A stretch of DNA of 64,000 nucleotides from Carpediemonas membranifera (Eukaryota > Fornicata), in assembly GCA_019828565.1 (NCBI GenBank), contig JAHDYR010000069.1:663794-727793 (forward strand), read 5' to 3'. Below are positions 10,345 through 18,935 of this stretch, piece by piece; positions within the stretch are counted from its first letter, which is position 1; the number at the start of each line of letters is the position of its first letter. The position numbers were made by a program, and so were the translations under genes. Below the pieces are notes generated by a model that saw only the letters and a program-made list of their open reading frames with translations, was not told the DNA's origin and searched no databases.

Positions 10345-10380
10345 CATTTGGTCGACGATAATCGACTATTCCAAATTGAT
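10342..10380 (-). repeat. split direct repeat B1, third DIRS family copy A
   Basis: 39 bp identical to B2 at 10036-10074. It joins A2 at the GAC core. The stretch 10381-10583 between it and the recombinase stop is 3' non-coding with no feature seen. Confidence 0.85.
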
Positions 10381-10583
10381 GCATCCCGCCATCTAACCTT
10401 GCGATGGTACCCCTGAGCCTTCCTCTACTGCACTTATGACCTTCTGTGCCGGTTATACGTGGCATATGTAATTCCTGTTCCGAATCCGAGAAACATCCAT
10501 TTCTCTAACTCTTGCCTGATTCTTTTCCCCTCGTTCCGTTTCATCTCCCTTTATCGCTACAATGCTCTCTTATGTCCTATATT

Positions 10584-11660
10584 CTATGTTCTTCTCTGCA
10601 GAGCATGCTGTGAGATTCGAATGGCCTCTTCACAGTATCTATTCACCGAATCGATCGACTTCCAGCCTCCTAGTGCCTGAATAATCAATGGGGAACGCCC
10701 TTCATCGATCATGTGAACGACGGCTCCACGTCTGAAGCTGTGTCCTGTTGCCTTGAAGACCTCGTTGACGTCCATGATCATCTCCCATCTGCGCCACCTT
10801 GTTGCTGTCAGTGGAAGGCAGTTGTCTCTCAGCAGGCTCTCGGTGTGCTGTATGGATCTCCACAGGGGTCCTTCCGTCTGAATGTCGTTGAGGTGTGCTC
10901 TCAGCCACTTGGCTGGGCTTAAGCCTCCTGCTGCTAGTAGTGGGATCAGCTTCACCATGGGCTCATCCCTGGTCTTGGATCTTCGAATAGTGATCTCGTA
11001 GCCCTCTCTCACCCGCCGAACGTCGGTCGTGAGTAAGCTCATTATCTCCCCTGATCTGCTGACGGTGGAGAAGCACGTCAGTCCGAAGGCTACTGCCTGC
11101 GTGAGCGCCGGTGACTTGGTCTTGCGCGCCGCGGCTGCTGCTCTCTTCAGCTGCTCGACTGTCACCGGGTATGCCTTTCCAGTCTTACGACCCACAGTGA
11201 GCTCGCATTTGCCGGCCATTCTTGCACACGCGCGTATAAGAGCCCTGTGGATGGGTGAGCTCTCCAGACCATGGTTGATCGACTCTAGGCCAGTCCTGAT
11301 ATTTGCTTCCTTGACGAGGAATGTGTCCTTGGCAATGAAAGGGATCTCTTGTATCATGTAGTGTAGGAGGTAGTCGTCATCAGGCGCCATCTGTGCGATC
11401 TCTTCGACTTCTGCTCTCCAGTCTGCGTCCCTAATGCGTTGTGCCATCTCGCCCAGGAAAACGGCTGTTTCTGCCCTTGCTCCTACCGTGTCTCTGTTCT
11501 CTCCAGCTTCCTCCTCTTCCTCCATCATACGTTCTGCAAAACTGATGTACTTTGCCGTCTCCACGGCTATGCGCTCTCGGGTGCTCCGTTCCCGGTCCCT
11601 GATGAGTGCTGCTCCGAGTATCTGATCTCTGAGGCCTGTCTCGAACTCTCTGGGGCTTCT
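10584..11660 (-). CDS. DIRS tyrosine recombinase (third family, copy A)
   Basis: Catalytic landmarks in order: arginine in TVSRSGEIMSL, lysine in RRSKTRDEP, HxxR in TGHSFRRGAVV, tryptophan in LGGWKSID and tyrosine in NRYCEEAI. The first ~100 residues include an acidic linker (EEEEEAGEN) before the core-binding domain. The frame has no stop back to 13700, across the whole RT-RNase H coding sequence, so the start cannot be fixed. The RT-RNase H frame ends at 11567, slightly inside this domain. It appears functional. Confidence 0.88.
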   Translation of the reverse strand, partial: RSPREFETGLRDQILGAALIRDRERSTRERIAVETAKYISFAERMMEEEEEAGENRDTVGARAETAVFLGEMAQRIRDADWRAEVEEIAQMAPDDDYLLHYMIQEIPFIAKDTFLVKEANIRTGLESINHGLESSPIHRALIRACARMAGKCELTVGRKTGKAYPVTVEQLKRAAAAARKTKSPALTQAVAFGLTCFSTVSRSGEIMSLLTTDVRRVREGYEITIRRSKTRDEPMVKLIPLLAAGGLSPAKWLRAHLNDIQTEGPLWRSIQHTESLLRDNCLPLTATRWRRWEMIMDVNEVFKATGHSFRRGAVVHMIDEGRSPLIIQALGGWKSIDSVNRYCEEAIRISQHALQRRT

Positions 11661-13666
11661 TCGCCACCTGTGCTCCTCCTGTCTTCCGCTGGCGATACGT
11701 TCTCTCGCTCTCTGTTGCAGGACTCCCCCGGCTGTGAGGACGAGGTCTCTGTGGCGATCGGGATCCAGTAGGCTATGAACGTCGCTCTCTGCTTGCCTGT
11801 GAAGAGGCTCCCTATCTCCGTGTGGGCCCACCAGCTGGTCGGGAACGCTGCCTCGAACCAGTCCTGTGCTATGGCTGCCAGTCTGGCGTTGGAGTTCGTC
11901 CTGCGTTGTGGTGCGATGACTAATAGGCCTCTCTGCTGCAGTGCGGGGTGCGTCTCGTCTGACGTGGCGATCTCCTCCGCCCTGGCGATGACCTTGTCCA
12001 GTAGGCTGACTGGTGGGACCGCCAATGACCTCATCTCTGACCAATTGCATGTAAATGCGTCCGTCTGGAAGTCGTGGTCCTCCGGCAGGAATCTCTCCGC
12101 GCAGAAGAGTGATCGGTCTGCTGACCCCCATCGTTCCAGCGCGCTCTGGAGCATCGCCGCGGGTGAGTTCCAGTCCAGCTTCCGGTACCTGGACAGCCCG
12201 TCGGCAGTCGTGTTGTATCTCCCTGGAATGTGCTTGGTTCTTATCCTGCAGCCAATCTCGAACAAGTAGTCGTGAAGCTTCACAATCGTCCTTCTGATGT
12301 GTCGGGGAGCTCTGGTGCTTGACTTCAGGACCCATGAAAGCGCTGATGTGTTGTCCCCGGCTAGGAGTAGGTCCCTCTCCTGAATGTCGCTCGTCCATCT
12401 CCGCAGGCCTTCCTCCATTGCCCATAGCTCCTTCGCGTTGATGCTCTTGGAGCATTGTGCCTCTGAGAACCTGCCCTGGATGTTGAGGGACGTGTCTTCG
12501 ACAAACAGCGTCGCGCCGAACGCATAGTCCGACGCGTCGGTCTCCATACGAAGTACCTGGCCTCTTGGGCCGAAGTACCATGCCGGATCGGATGATAGCT
12601 GTCTGGCCCACCACCGCAGGTCCGTTCGTAGGTCCTGGGGCAGGCTGGACTTTGTGTACCGCACTCGGTCGTCGCAGCCAGCGATCCTGACCTGCAGCTC
12701 TCTGAGCCGGACAAGTGCCCGCGTCCCTAGTGCGAACCGGCAGAAGAGTAGCTTTCCGTGAAGGGTCTGAAGGTCCCGCTTTGTGTGTCTCTTGAGTTGC
12801 AGGTTGGCTATGAGACTGCTGTACTGAGCCCTCTTCTCCTCTGGCAGCGACATCGTCATCTCGCGCAAGTCGACTATCACGCCCAAGTAAGTTACCCTCT
12901 GGGACGGGGTCAAGTGGCACTTCTCTCTCGATAGGACGACTCCAAGTGAGTCCAAGATCTCTAAGATCCGTGGGACCTGGGCGCTCAACGACTCTCTCGA
13001 GCGACTGATTATGAGCAGATCGTCCAGATACACGTATATTATCAGTCCTTCGAGAAGTGAGCGCAAGATCTTCGCCATCTGTGACGTAACCGACTGAAAC
13101 TGCCGTGGCGCCGTTGAGAGGCCGAAAGGGAGTCCTCTCCATCTGTATTGTTCTCCCTCGAACGAGAATCCGAGTTCCTGTCGTGAGTTCTCCTCCACTA
13201 GGAGCTGGTAGTACCCGGACTTCATGTCCAATGTTATTCCCCACGAGTTTCTCGGAACGCCATGCTGTATCTCTGCTAGGCCCTTCAGCCTGAATGTTAG
13301 GTCTTCTTGGTATGCATTGACCGGTCTCAGGTCGTGTATCAGACGGTAGCTGCCTGCGATCTTCTTCTCTAATGTAAACAGGGGGCATATTGTCGTCGCC
13401 TCGCCCTTCTCTATTGCTTTCTGTTGCAGTAGCTCCTCTAGTAGAGCCTTCATCGTGTCTGTCTCCTTCTGGAGGTGCGCATTGAGCGCCGGTGCTGCCG
13501 GGGTGACCTTCACTCCCTCTCGTAACAGTTGCACCACCTCCCTGCTGGCCCCGAGGGCCTCCCACCTCATCCACCGACGGCTCATCGAGCCCGTCAGCCC
13601 CTGTATACACTGGGTGGAGGTGTCTTGCTGATCTTCTTGTGCTTCTTCTCTTTCCATTGCAAACAA
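11567..13666 (-). CDS. DIRS reverse transcriptase/RNase H (third family, copy A)
   Basis: An uninterrupted frame of 699 residues. The RT starts at about residue 70 with SYRLIHDLRPVNAY, then LDMKSGYYQLLVEE, LPFGLSTAPRQFQS, catalytic VYLDDLLII and YLGVIVDLREM. RNase H follows with METDASDYAFGA, SINAKELWAMEE, LAGDNTSALSW and HIPGRYNTTADGLSR. The C-terminal ~170 residues are Ser/Glu-rich and hold no recognised domain. It copies element RNA into DNA. It is intact, unlike the second-family copy. Confidence 0.92.
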   Translation of the reverse strand: MFAMEREEAQEDQQDTSTQCIQGLTGSMSRRWMRWEALGASREVVQLLREGVKVTPAAPALNAHLQKETDTMKALLEELLQQKAIEKGEATTICPLFTLEKKIAGSYRLIHDLRPVNAYQEDLTFRLKGLAEIQHGVPRNSWGITLDMKSGYYQLLVEENSRQELGFSFEGEQYRWRGLPFGLSTAPRQFQSVTSQMAKILRSLLEGLIIYVYLDDLLIISRSRESLSAQVPRILEILDSLGVVLSREKCHLTPSQRVTYLGVIVDLREMTMSLPEEKRAQYSSLIANLQLKRHTKRDLQTLHGKLLFCRFALGTRALVRLRELQVRIAGCDDRVRYTKSSLPQDLRTDLRWWARQLSSDPAWYFGPRGQVLRMETDASDYAFGATLFVEDTSLNIQGRFSEAQCSKSINAKELWAMEEGLRRWTSDIQERDLLLAGDNTSALSWVLKSSTRAPRHIRRTIVKLHDYLFEIGCRIRTKHIPGRYNTTADGLSRYRKLDWNSPAAMLQSALERWGSADRSLFCAERFLPEDHDFQTDAFTCNWSEMRSLAVPPVSLLDKVIARAEEIATSDETHPALQQRGLLVIAPQRRTNSNARLAAIAQDWFEAAFPTSWWAHTEIGSLFTGKQRATFIAYWIPIATETSSSQPGESCNRERENVSPAEDRRSTGGEEAPESSRQASEIRYSEQHSSGTGNGAPESA

Positions 13667-13729
13667 ACTCTTCGAAGTATATCGAGCCTTTTATAGTCAT
13701 CGGGTTCAGGCTTAACCCTTCTCTGGCCT

Positions 13730-14269
13730 CTACTGGGCCCGCCCCGGTCCGAGGTCGGTTGCCGGGGCACGACGGTTGTTGTTGTTGAAGCGGGGAGAGT
13801 TGCGGCTGAAGCCGCCGAAGCCTCTCTGGAACCGCTTGGGTCGAGGAGGCGGTGGGGTGGCCTTGGCCGCCTTGGCGGCCAGCACTACGAAGCGTTGCGC
13901 GTCTCGTTCTTCTCTCGAAATAGCCATGAAGTAGCGCGCAGCGGTGTCGGAGTGGCTGTCATATAGCCGTAGGAACTCGAGTCTGCGCTCGAAGACCGCC
14001 TCGATCGCGGCTTCGATCTGGTTGACGCGCGTCATCTCCGGGTTGTTGAGGATACCTCTGATGTCGGCAAGTGTCTCGCGGAGGTGGTCGTACTCCTTAG
14101 CAACGGCTCCTATCCGAGACGGGCGTCTCGGGTCCCGTGTACTGTCCTTAACCGATGAAACCTCCGAACGGAGTGCCGTAATGACGTTCTGCTGCTGTTG
14201 TATGAGCTCAGCAAGGCTCTCCATGGTGACAGGCGGCGGATCAGCGTTATCCGTGTCGCCTTCGGCCAT
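13730..14269 (-). CDS. DIRS Gag-like protein (third family, copy A)
   Basis: A 179-residue protein if started at the Met at 14269 (MAEGDTD), which parallels the second-family start (MADDEQD). The frame is open further, to 14407, within the leader repeat. It has an acidic start, a coiled-coil stretch with a Gln run, the conserved RRLEFLRLYDSHSDTAARYF core, and a basic C-terminus rich in Pro, Arg, Gly and Asn. A nucleocapsid-like role is inferred from position and composition. Confidence 0.7.
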   Translation of the reverse strand: MAEGDTDNADPPPVTMESLAELIQQQQNVITALRSEVSSVKDSTRDPRRPSRIGAVAKEYDHLRETLADIRGILNNPEMTRVNQIEAAIEAVFERRLEFLRLYDSHSDTAARYFMAISREERDAQRFVVLAAKAAKATPPPPRPKRFQRGFGGFSRNSPRFNNNNRRAPATDLGPGRAQ

Positions 14270-14479
14270 CCTCACGGTTTCTGCTGGAGGGATACGATCT
14301 GCTCGCGATCGGGACGGATCAAGACCGTATCCACAATCATATCTTTCGAGATTTTCTAAATATTTTGGCCATCTTTCTCGTGTCCCCGGAATCCTGTTCT
14401 GACACACCCTGACCCAGCAGTGTCAGGGGCGTGAGCCACGCCCGAGGCGTGATAGCTTACATATCGATGATATGCCGAC
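14249..14479 (-). repeat. A repeat shared by DIRS copies A and B
   Basis: This single A unit is A1 of copy A and lies where A2 of copy B would be expected. Copy B's B1 (14477-14515) joins it directly at GAC. Two elements sharing one A unit is the structure expected when a circular DIRS molecule recombines into a resident element. Confidence 0.85.
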
Positions 14480-14515
14480 CATTTGGTCGACGATAATCGA
14501 CTATTCCAAATTGAT
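14477..14515 (-). repeat. split direct repeat B1 of copy B
   Basis: 39 bp identical to the B units at 10036 and 10342. The stretch 14516-14718 is the 3' non-coding flank, identical to copy A, with nothing further seen. Confidence 0.85.
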
Positions 14516-14718
14516 GCATCCCGCCATCTAACCTTGCGATGGTACCCCTGAGCCTTCCTCTACTGCACTTATGACCTTCTGTGCCGGTTATACGTGGCAT
14601 ATGTAATTCCTGTTCCGAATCCGAGAAACATCCATTTCTCTAACTCTTGCCTGATTCTTTTCCCCTCGTTCCGTTTCATCTCCCTTTATCGCTACAATGC
14701 TCTCTTATGTCCTATATT

Positions 14719-15858
14719 CTATGTTCTTCTCTGCAGAGCATGCTGTGAGATTCGAATGGCCTCTTCACAGTATCTATTCACCGAATCGATCGACTTCCAG
14801 CCTCCTAGTGCCTGAATAATCAATGGGGAACGCCCTTCATCGATCATGTGAACGACGGCTCCACGTCTGAAGCTGTGTCCTGTTGCCTTGAAGACCTCGT
14901 TGACGTCCATGATCATCTCCCATCTGCGCCACCTTGTTGCTGTCAGTGGAAGGCAGTTGTCTCTCAGCAGGCTCTCGGTGTGCTGTATGGATCTCCACAG
15001 GGGTCCTTCCGTCTGAATGTCGTTGAGGTGTGCTCTCAGCCACTTGGCTGGGCTTAAGCCTCCTGCTGCTAGTAGTGGGATCAGCTTCACCATGGGCTCA
15101 TCCCTGGTCTTGGATCTTCGAATAGTGATCTCGTAGCCCTCTCTCACCCGCCGAACGTCGGTCGTGAGTAAGCTCATTATCTCCCCTGATCTGCTGACGG
15201 TGGAGAAGCACGTCAGTCCGAAGGCTACTGCCTGCGTGAGCGCCGGTGACTTGGTCTTGCGCGCCGCGGCTGCTGCTCTCTTCAGCTGCTCGACTGTCAC
15301 CGGGTATGCCTTTCCAGTCTTACGACCCACAGTGAGCTCGCATTTGCCGGCCATTCTTGCACACGCGCGTATAAGAGCCCTGTGGATGGGTGAGCTCTCC
15401 AGACCATGGTTGATCGACTCTAGGCCAGTCCTGATATTTGCTTCCTTGACGAGGAATGTGTCCTTGGCAATGAAAGGGATCTCTTGTATCATGTAGTGTA
15501 GGAGGTAGTCGTCATCAGGCGCCATCTGTGCGATCTCTTCGACTTCTGCTCTCCAGTCTGCGTCCCTAATGCGTTGTGCCATCTCGCCCAGGAAAACGGC
15601 TGTTTCTGCCCTTGCTCCTACCGTGTCTCTGTTCTCTCCAGCTTCCTCCTCTTCCTCCATCATACGTTCTGCAAAACTGATGTACTTTGCCGTCTCCACG
15701 GCTATGCGCTCTCGGGTGCTCCGTTCCCGGTCCCTGATGAGTGCTGCTCCGAGTATCTGATCTCTGAGGCCTGTCTCGAACTCTCTGGGGCTTCTTCGCC
15801 ACCTGTGCTCCTCCTGTCTTCCGCTGGCGATACGTTCTCTCGCTCTCTGTTGCAGGAC
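14719..15858 (-). CDS. DIRS tyrosine recombinase (copy B)
   Basis: Same sequence and catalytic motifs as the copy A enzyme (SRSGEIM, SKTRDE, GHSFRRG, GGWKS, NRYCEEA). The catalytic domain is complete. The upstream part of the frame is cut by the non-LTR insertion at 15873, which separates it from any start codon located in the RT region. Expression would need an internal start such as the Met near 15699. Confidence 0.8.
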   Translation of the reverse strand, partial: VLQQRARERIASGRQEEHRWRRSPREFETGLRDQILGAALIRDRERSTRERIAVETAKYISFAERMMEEEEEAGENRDTVGARAETAVFLGEMAQRIRDADWRAEVEEIAQMAPDDDYLLHYMIQEIPFIAKDTFLVKEANIRTGLESINHGLESSPIHRALIRACARMAGKCELTVGRKTGKAYPVTVEQLKRAAAAARKTKSPALTQAVAFGLTCFSTVSRSGEIMSLLTTDVRRVREGYEITIRRSKTRDEPMVKLIPLLAAGGLSPAKWLRAHLNDIQTEGPLWRSIQHTESLLRDNCLPLTATRWRRWEMIMDVNEVFKATGHSFRRGAVVHMIDEGRSPLIIQALGGWKSIDSVNRYCEEAIRISQHALQRRT

Positions 15859-15859
15859 T

Positions 15860-15873
15860 CCCCCGGCTGTGAG
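15860..15873. repeat. target-site duplication, left copy (non-LTR insertion)
   Basis: CCCCCGGCTGTGAG occurs here and at 21925-21938, flanking the insertion. Copy A has it once, near 11727, which confirms the empty-site structure. Confidence 0.92.
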
Positions 15874-16934
15874 AAAGAAAGAAAGAAATTTATGGTGCTT
15901 GGATTCTGACCCCGGACTGAGCTTGTTTCCCGTTGTCTTGGAGCTGAGTGCCCCGGGGTACTGCCTATTTCCCGTGGCAAACTGGTCAGCAGCGTTTGCC
16001 TTGGGCTTTCGGTGCTACTGTCTCCGCGGAAAGCCGATTCCAATCGCCCCAGAGGCCCTGCGGCCATCTCCGTGCAAATATGCTTTCCTGTCTCCCTGAA
16101 AGTCCGGCAACTATCCGGGGAGCCTGGGGGTCTGTCCTCGGGGCATTGATAGGCAGGATCGTCCTGCAGAACCTTGACTATGACACTCCTTGCTTCCCTG
16201 CAGTCCTTGTAGAGCCGTTCAGCCACGGCACCCTCTCGTCTGTCCGGTTCCCCAATTCCATGCCCCCTCGACTCTGTTAAGAAGCCTACCCGAAGGCGGG
16301 GAAAGTGACTAAGTCCATGCTGTCTACCCCGGTTAGGTGGCGTGGGTCAGGGCATGGGTGGTGTACCCCCAGGCACTAGGCCTGGTTGTCCTGTTACCCC
16401 TTACAACATTTCGCTTGCACTACATGTCCTTGGTTTCCCATGTCGTTAACAAGGGCGGCAGGGGCACCTGTGCCCCTCCGACCCCCGTGGCCAGTCCCTG
16501 CAGTTTCCTTGGGGTCCCAACGAGTGGTGCAACCATATGAATATGGATTTCCTTGACCTTATCCTTGCTCTGTCCTTGTTGCATGTCCTTTCTTTCTTAT
16601 TTCTGGTCTGTCCTTCCTGTTATTTCCTTGCAGTCGTTCCTTCCATTGCTTTGGTTCCTGGCTACCGGGATACGTGGGGCCTTTCCTCACTGATCCCAGG
16701 AGCTTAGCACCCAGCGAGGGTGGTCCATGGCTGATTCCTTGTCCATCCCTTCCCGGTCCTGGAGTCAGGGGTTCATGACATGCTTCTATTCCACCTTGAA
16801 GCTGTTGTAAACCTTTGCCAGTTCCCGTAGTCCTGCCGTGAGGCCTTCCCAAATGTCCTCCGAGCCCCATATTATTAGTTGCTGTAATTCTAGGATGGGT
16901 CTTTCCTGGTACCATTCACCCTGGGGGCCCTGCC

Positions 16935-17609
16935 TTACTTCCAAGTCCTTAGTTTTGTGCTTCGCTGTATGATGGCTTTGAGCCTGTGCTTCTCCATCAT
17001 ATCCTTCCACCGGGTGGATCTTTCCATCTGGCCTGGGTCGATGTTCCAGTCTCCCATAATTATGGCCTCCATGCTCCCTTTCATGTCCATGATCTTCTGT
17101 ATAGTGTCCCTGAATCCATCCTTCTCCTGCTTGCTGTGGCCGGATGGAGGGCCATACACGTTGATGACTAGTATGTCCCTGCCGGTTCTCATTATGCTGG
17201 CTTGCACTCTTCCCGATAGGCTGTCCGTTATGCCGATGTCCCACTTTGCAGTTGCGTGTGGGCTCACTATCGTGCCGATGCCTTCCCTTGTTCCCTTCCA
17301 TCTTGGCGCAGGTTCGTCATTGCCTGCTATGCCTAGTTGTCGGTTGATGCGGTGCTGACTTTTGACATCCGCCTTTCGTTTTTCGTTGGCTAAGACCAGG
17401 TCCTCTTCCGTCTCCCTCCCTGCTAGTGCGTAGTCAAGGTCCATGAAGCAATGAACCCTCGTATTCGCCGTTCTCCATGTCTCTTGTATGAGTACTGCCT
17501 CTATGTCCTTCAACCTTAGCTGAATCGCCGTTGCCATAGACGCCGTGAAGTCCTTTCCTCTTCCTATGTGTCCCTCTGTGTTCAGACTAAGTATCTTGTA
17601 GGTTACCAT
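16935..17609 (-). CDS. APE-type endonuclease domain of non-LTR ORF2 (truncated)
   Basis: About 225 residues. Exonuclease-endonuclease-phosphatase landmarks are visible: ILSLNTEG at the N-terminus, LIQETWR (the metal-binding Glu), VINVYGPPSGHSKQE, and IIMGDWNID near the C-terminus. The usual terminal SDH-type motif is not visible before the stop, and the frame changes near 16935. This domain nicks the target DNA for target-primed reverse transcription. Without the RT the product is not autonomous. Confidence 0.85.
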   Translation of the reverse strand: MVTYKILSLNTEGHIGRGKDFTASMATAIQLRLKDIEAVLIQETWRTANTRVHCFMDLDYALAGRETEEDLVLANEKRKADVKSQHRINRQLGIAGNDEPAPRWKGTREGIGTIVSPHATAKWDIGITDSLSGRVQASIMRTGRDILVINVYGPPSGHSKQEKDGFRDTIQKIMDMKGSMEAIIMGDWNIDPGQMERSTRWKDMMEKHRLKAIIQRSTKLRTWK

Positions 17610-18075
17610 TGCCTTTGTCCGGTTTCCTTATCCTGCGAATTCCCAGAATTTGGGAGCCCCAGCTTCCCGCTCCTCTCCTGCTATCCTTGTCCTAACAAGG
17701 GGCCTAGATGCCGGTCTCGGTGACCCTTGTCAGGCCAACCTTGTTACCACCTGGTGACCTTCCATTCTTCGGGCAGGGGTACTTAGGAGGGGGACGATAT
17801 GACGTGACCCCCCTTTGGCTGCCGCTACAGCCTACCGGCAGTGCATTTCAGCTAATGCCGGGCCCTGGGTGGGAGCCAGGGCTTGTGAATTATAAAGAAA
17901 ATGTTGCTTGTTCCTTGAAAGAATACTGCTTTACCATGTCCTTACTCCTCCTCCGTGGACTCCCCCACTGCCGCTGCAGCTGTCCTCGGCCTGACTCACT
18001 TGCTGTCCTTGTAGACTCTGCATTACCGTGATGAACTGGGTCATCAGGTCCATGGGTGAGATCTGCTTGGCCTTC

Positions 18076-18894
18076 TTAGCCTTCTTGTGCTTGTGCCGGG
18101 GGGATCGTGGGCTTCTCCTTGCTGGGCTTAGTCGCGACGCCGGAGAGCACCAACCTTCCGTGGCCTTGCTCTTGCATGAGTCGGGCAGCCTTGAGCGCTG
18201 AGATCTCTTGTTGCGCCTCTGCCAACTGCTTTCGGAGCCGCAGCTTCTCCGAGTCCATGCCGGTTGCCTGTCTGCTTCCAGACTCCCAGTCCATGTCCTC
18301 TTCGTGCCTGCTTCTCTTTCCGCTGTCCGAGTCCATGATCCTACTCGTGCTGCCCTCCTTGCGCTTGAGCGTCGTGGAGGAAGAGTGATCCTTGCTGTTG
18401 TCCATGCCTCCCTCTGAGCCTCTACCGGCCCAGGTGTTCCCGCTGAACGAGCCTCTCATCTGCGTTACCGTGTTGTCCTGTCTCTCCCTGTCGTCTCCTC
18501 CGTGGTTACGATCCGAGGTCCTGTTCATGTTACCAGCTCTGTCGCCGGTTCTGTCGTCAGCTCTGACACCAGCTCTACCGCCGGCTCCGTGTCCTACCCT
18601 TCTGTCCTCTTCCCTGTCTCCATGCTGGTCGTGATGTCCTTGATCCGCGTCCTGGCCGAAGTGCCTGCCCACCATCCTGGTGCTAATCCGCCTCGCCTTT
18701 TCCTCCAGGCCGTTGTCGAAGAACCTACTTTGGTATGGCTGTTCGGACTTTCCGTCGATGGTGGGGACATACGTGATGCCTGGGACATTGACTGTGTTGG
18801 CTCTGGGCTCGTCCGGGATAGCTGCCGAGACTAGTCTGGCCCCTTCCTTGCGCATGCGGCTTAGGATGGTCCCAGCCTCGCTGACCCTGACCAT
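18076..18894 (-). CDS. non-LTR internal frame, charged low-complexity protein
   Basis: 272 residues between ORF1 and the endonuclease frame. The middle is dominated by Asp, Arg, Gly and His (for example DDRTGDRAGNMNRTSDR). A short coiled coil (KLRLRKQLAEAQQEISALKA) follows near residue 225. The N-terminus contains IPDEPRANTVNVPGITYVP. There is no known domain. It could be a second nucleic-acid-binding ORF1 product or a detached C-terminus of ORF1, whose stop is 42 bases upstream. Confidence 0.55.
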   Translation of the reverse strand: MVRVSEAGTILSRMRKEGARLVSAAIPDEPRANTVNVPGITYVPTIDGKSEQPYQSRFFDNGLEEKARRISTRMVGRHFGQDADQGHHDQHGDREEDRRVGHGAGGRAGVRADDRTGDRAGNMNRTSDRNHGGDDRERQDNTVTQMRGSFSGNTWAGRGSEGGMDNSKDHSSSTTLKRKEGSTSRIMDSDSGKRSRHEEDMDWESGSRQATGMDSEKLRLRKQLAEAQQEISALKAARLMQEQGHGRLVLSGVATKPSKEKPTIPPAQAQEG

Positions 18895-18935
18895 GCCCCC
18901 AGTCTCTCGGGATGAAGCTCGCCCCTAGGGTGATC

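Larger units (their letters stand above)
10036..14479 (-). mobile_element. DIRS-type retroelement, third family, copy A (complete)
   Basis: Minus-strand order is A1 (14479-14249), Gag, RT-RNase H, overlapping tyrosine recombinase, a ~200 bp 3' non-coding part, B1 (10380-10342), A2 (10344-10115), B2 (10074-10036). All frames are open and all catalytic motifs are present, so this copy looks potentially functional. Copy B beyond 14477 is nearly identical, which implies recent activity or a recent duplication. Confidence 0.9.

Noticed and set aside
10584-13700. A single 1038-residue protein on the minus strand
   Set aside because: Only the last ~350 residues (tyrosine recombinase) look protein-like. 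The rest is the shadow of the RT-RNase H frame, rich in Arg, Gly and Pro with no domains.
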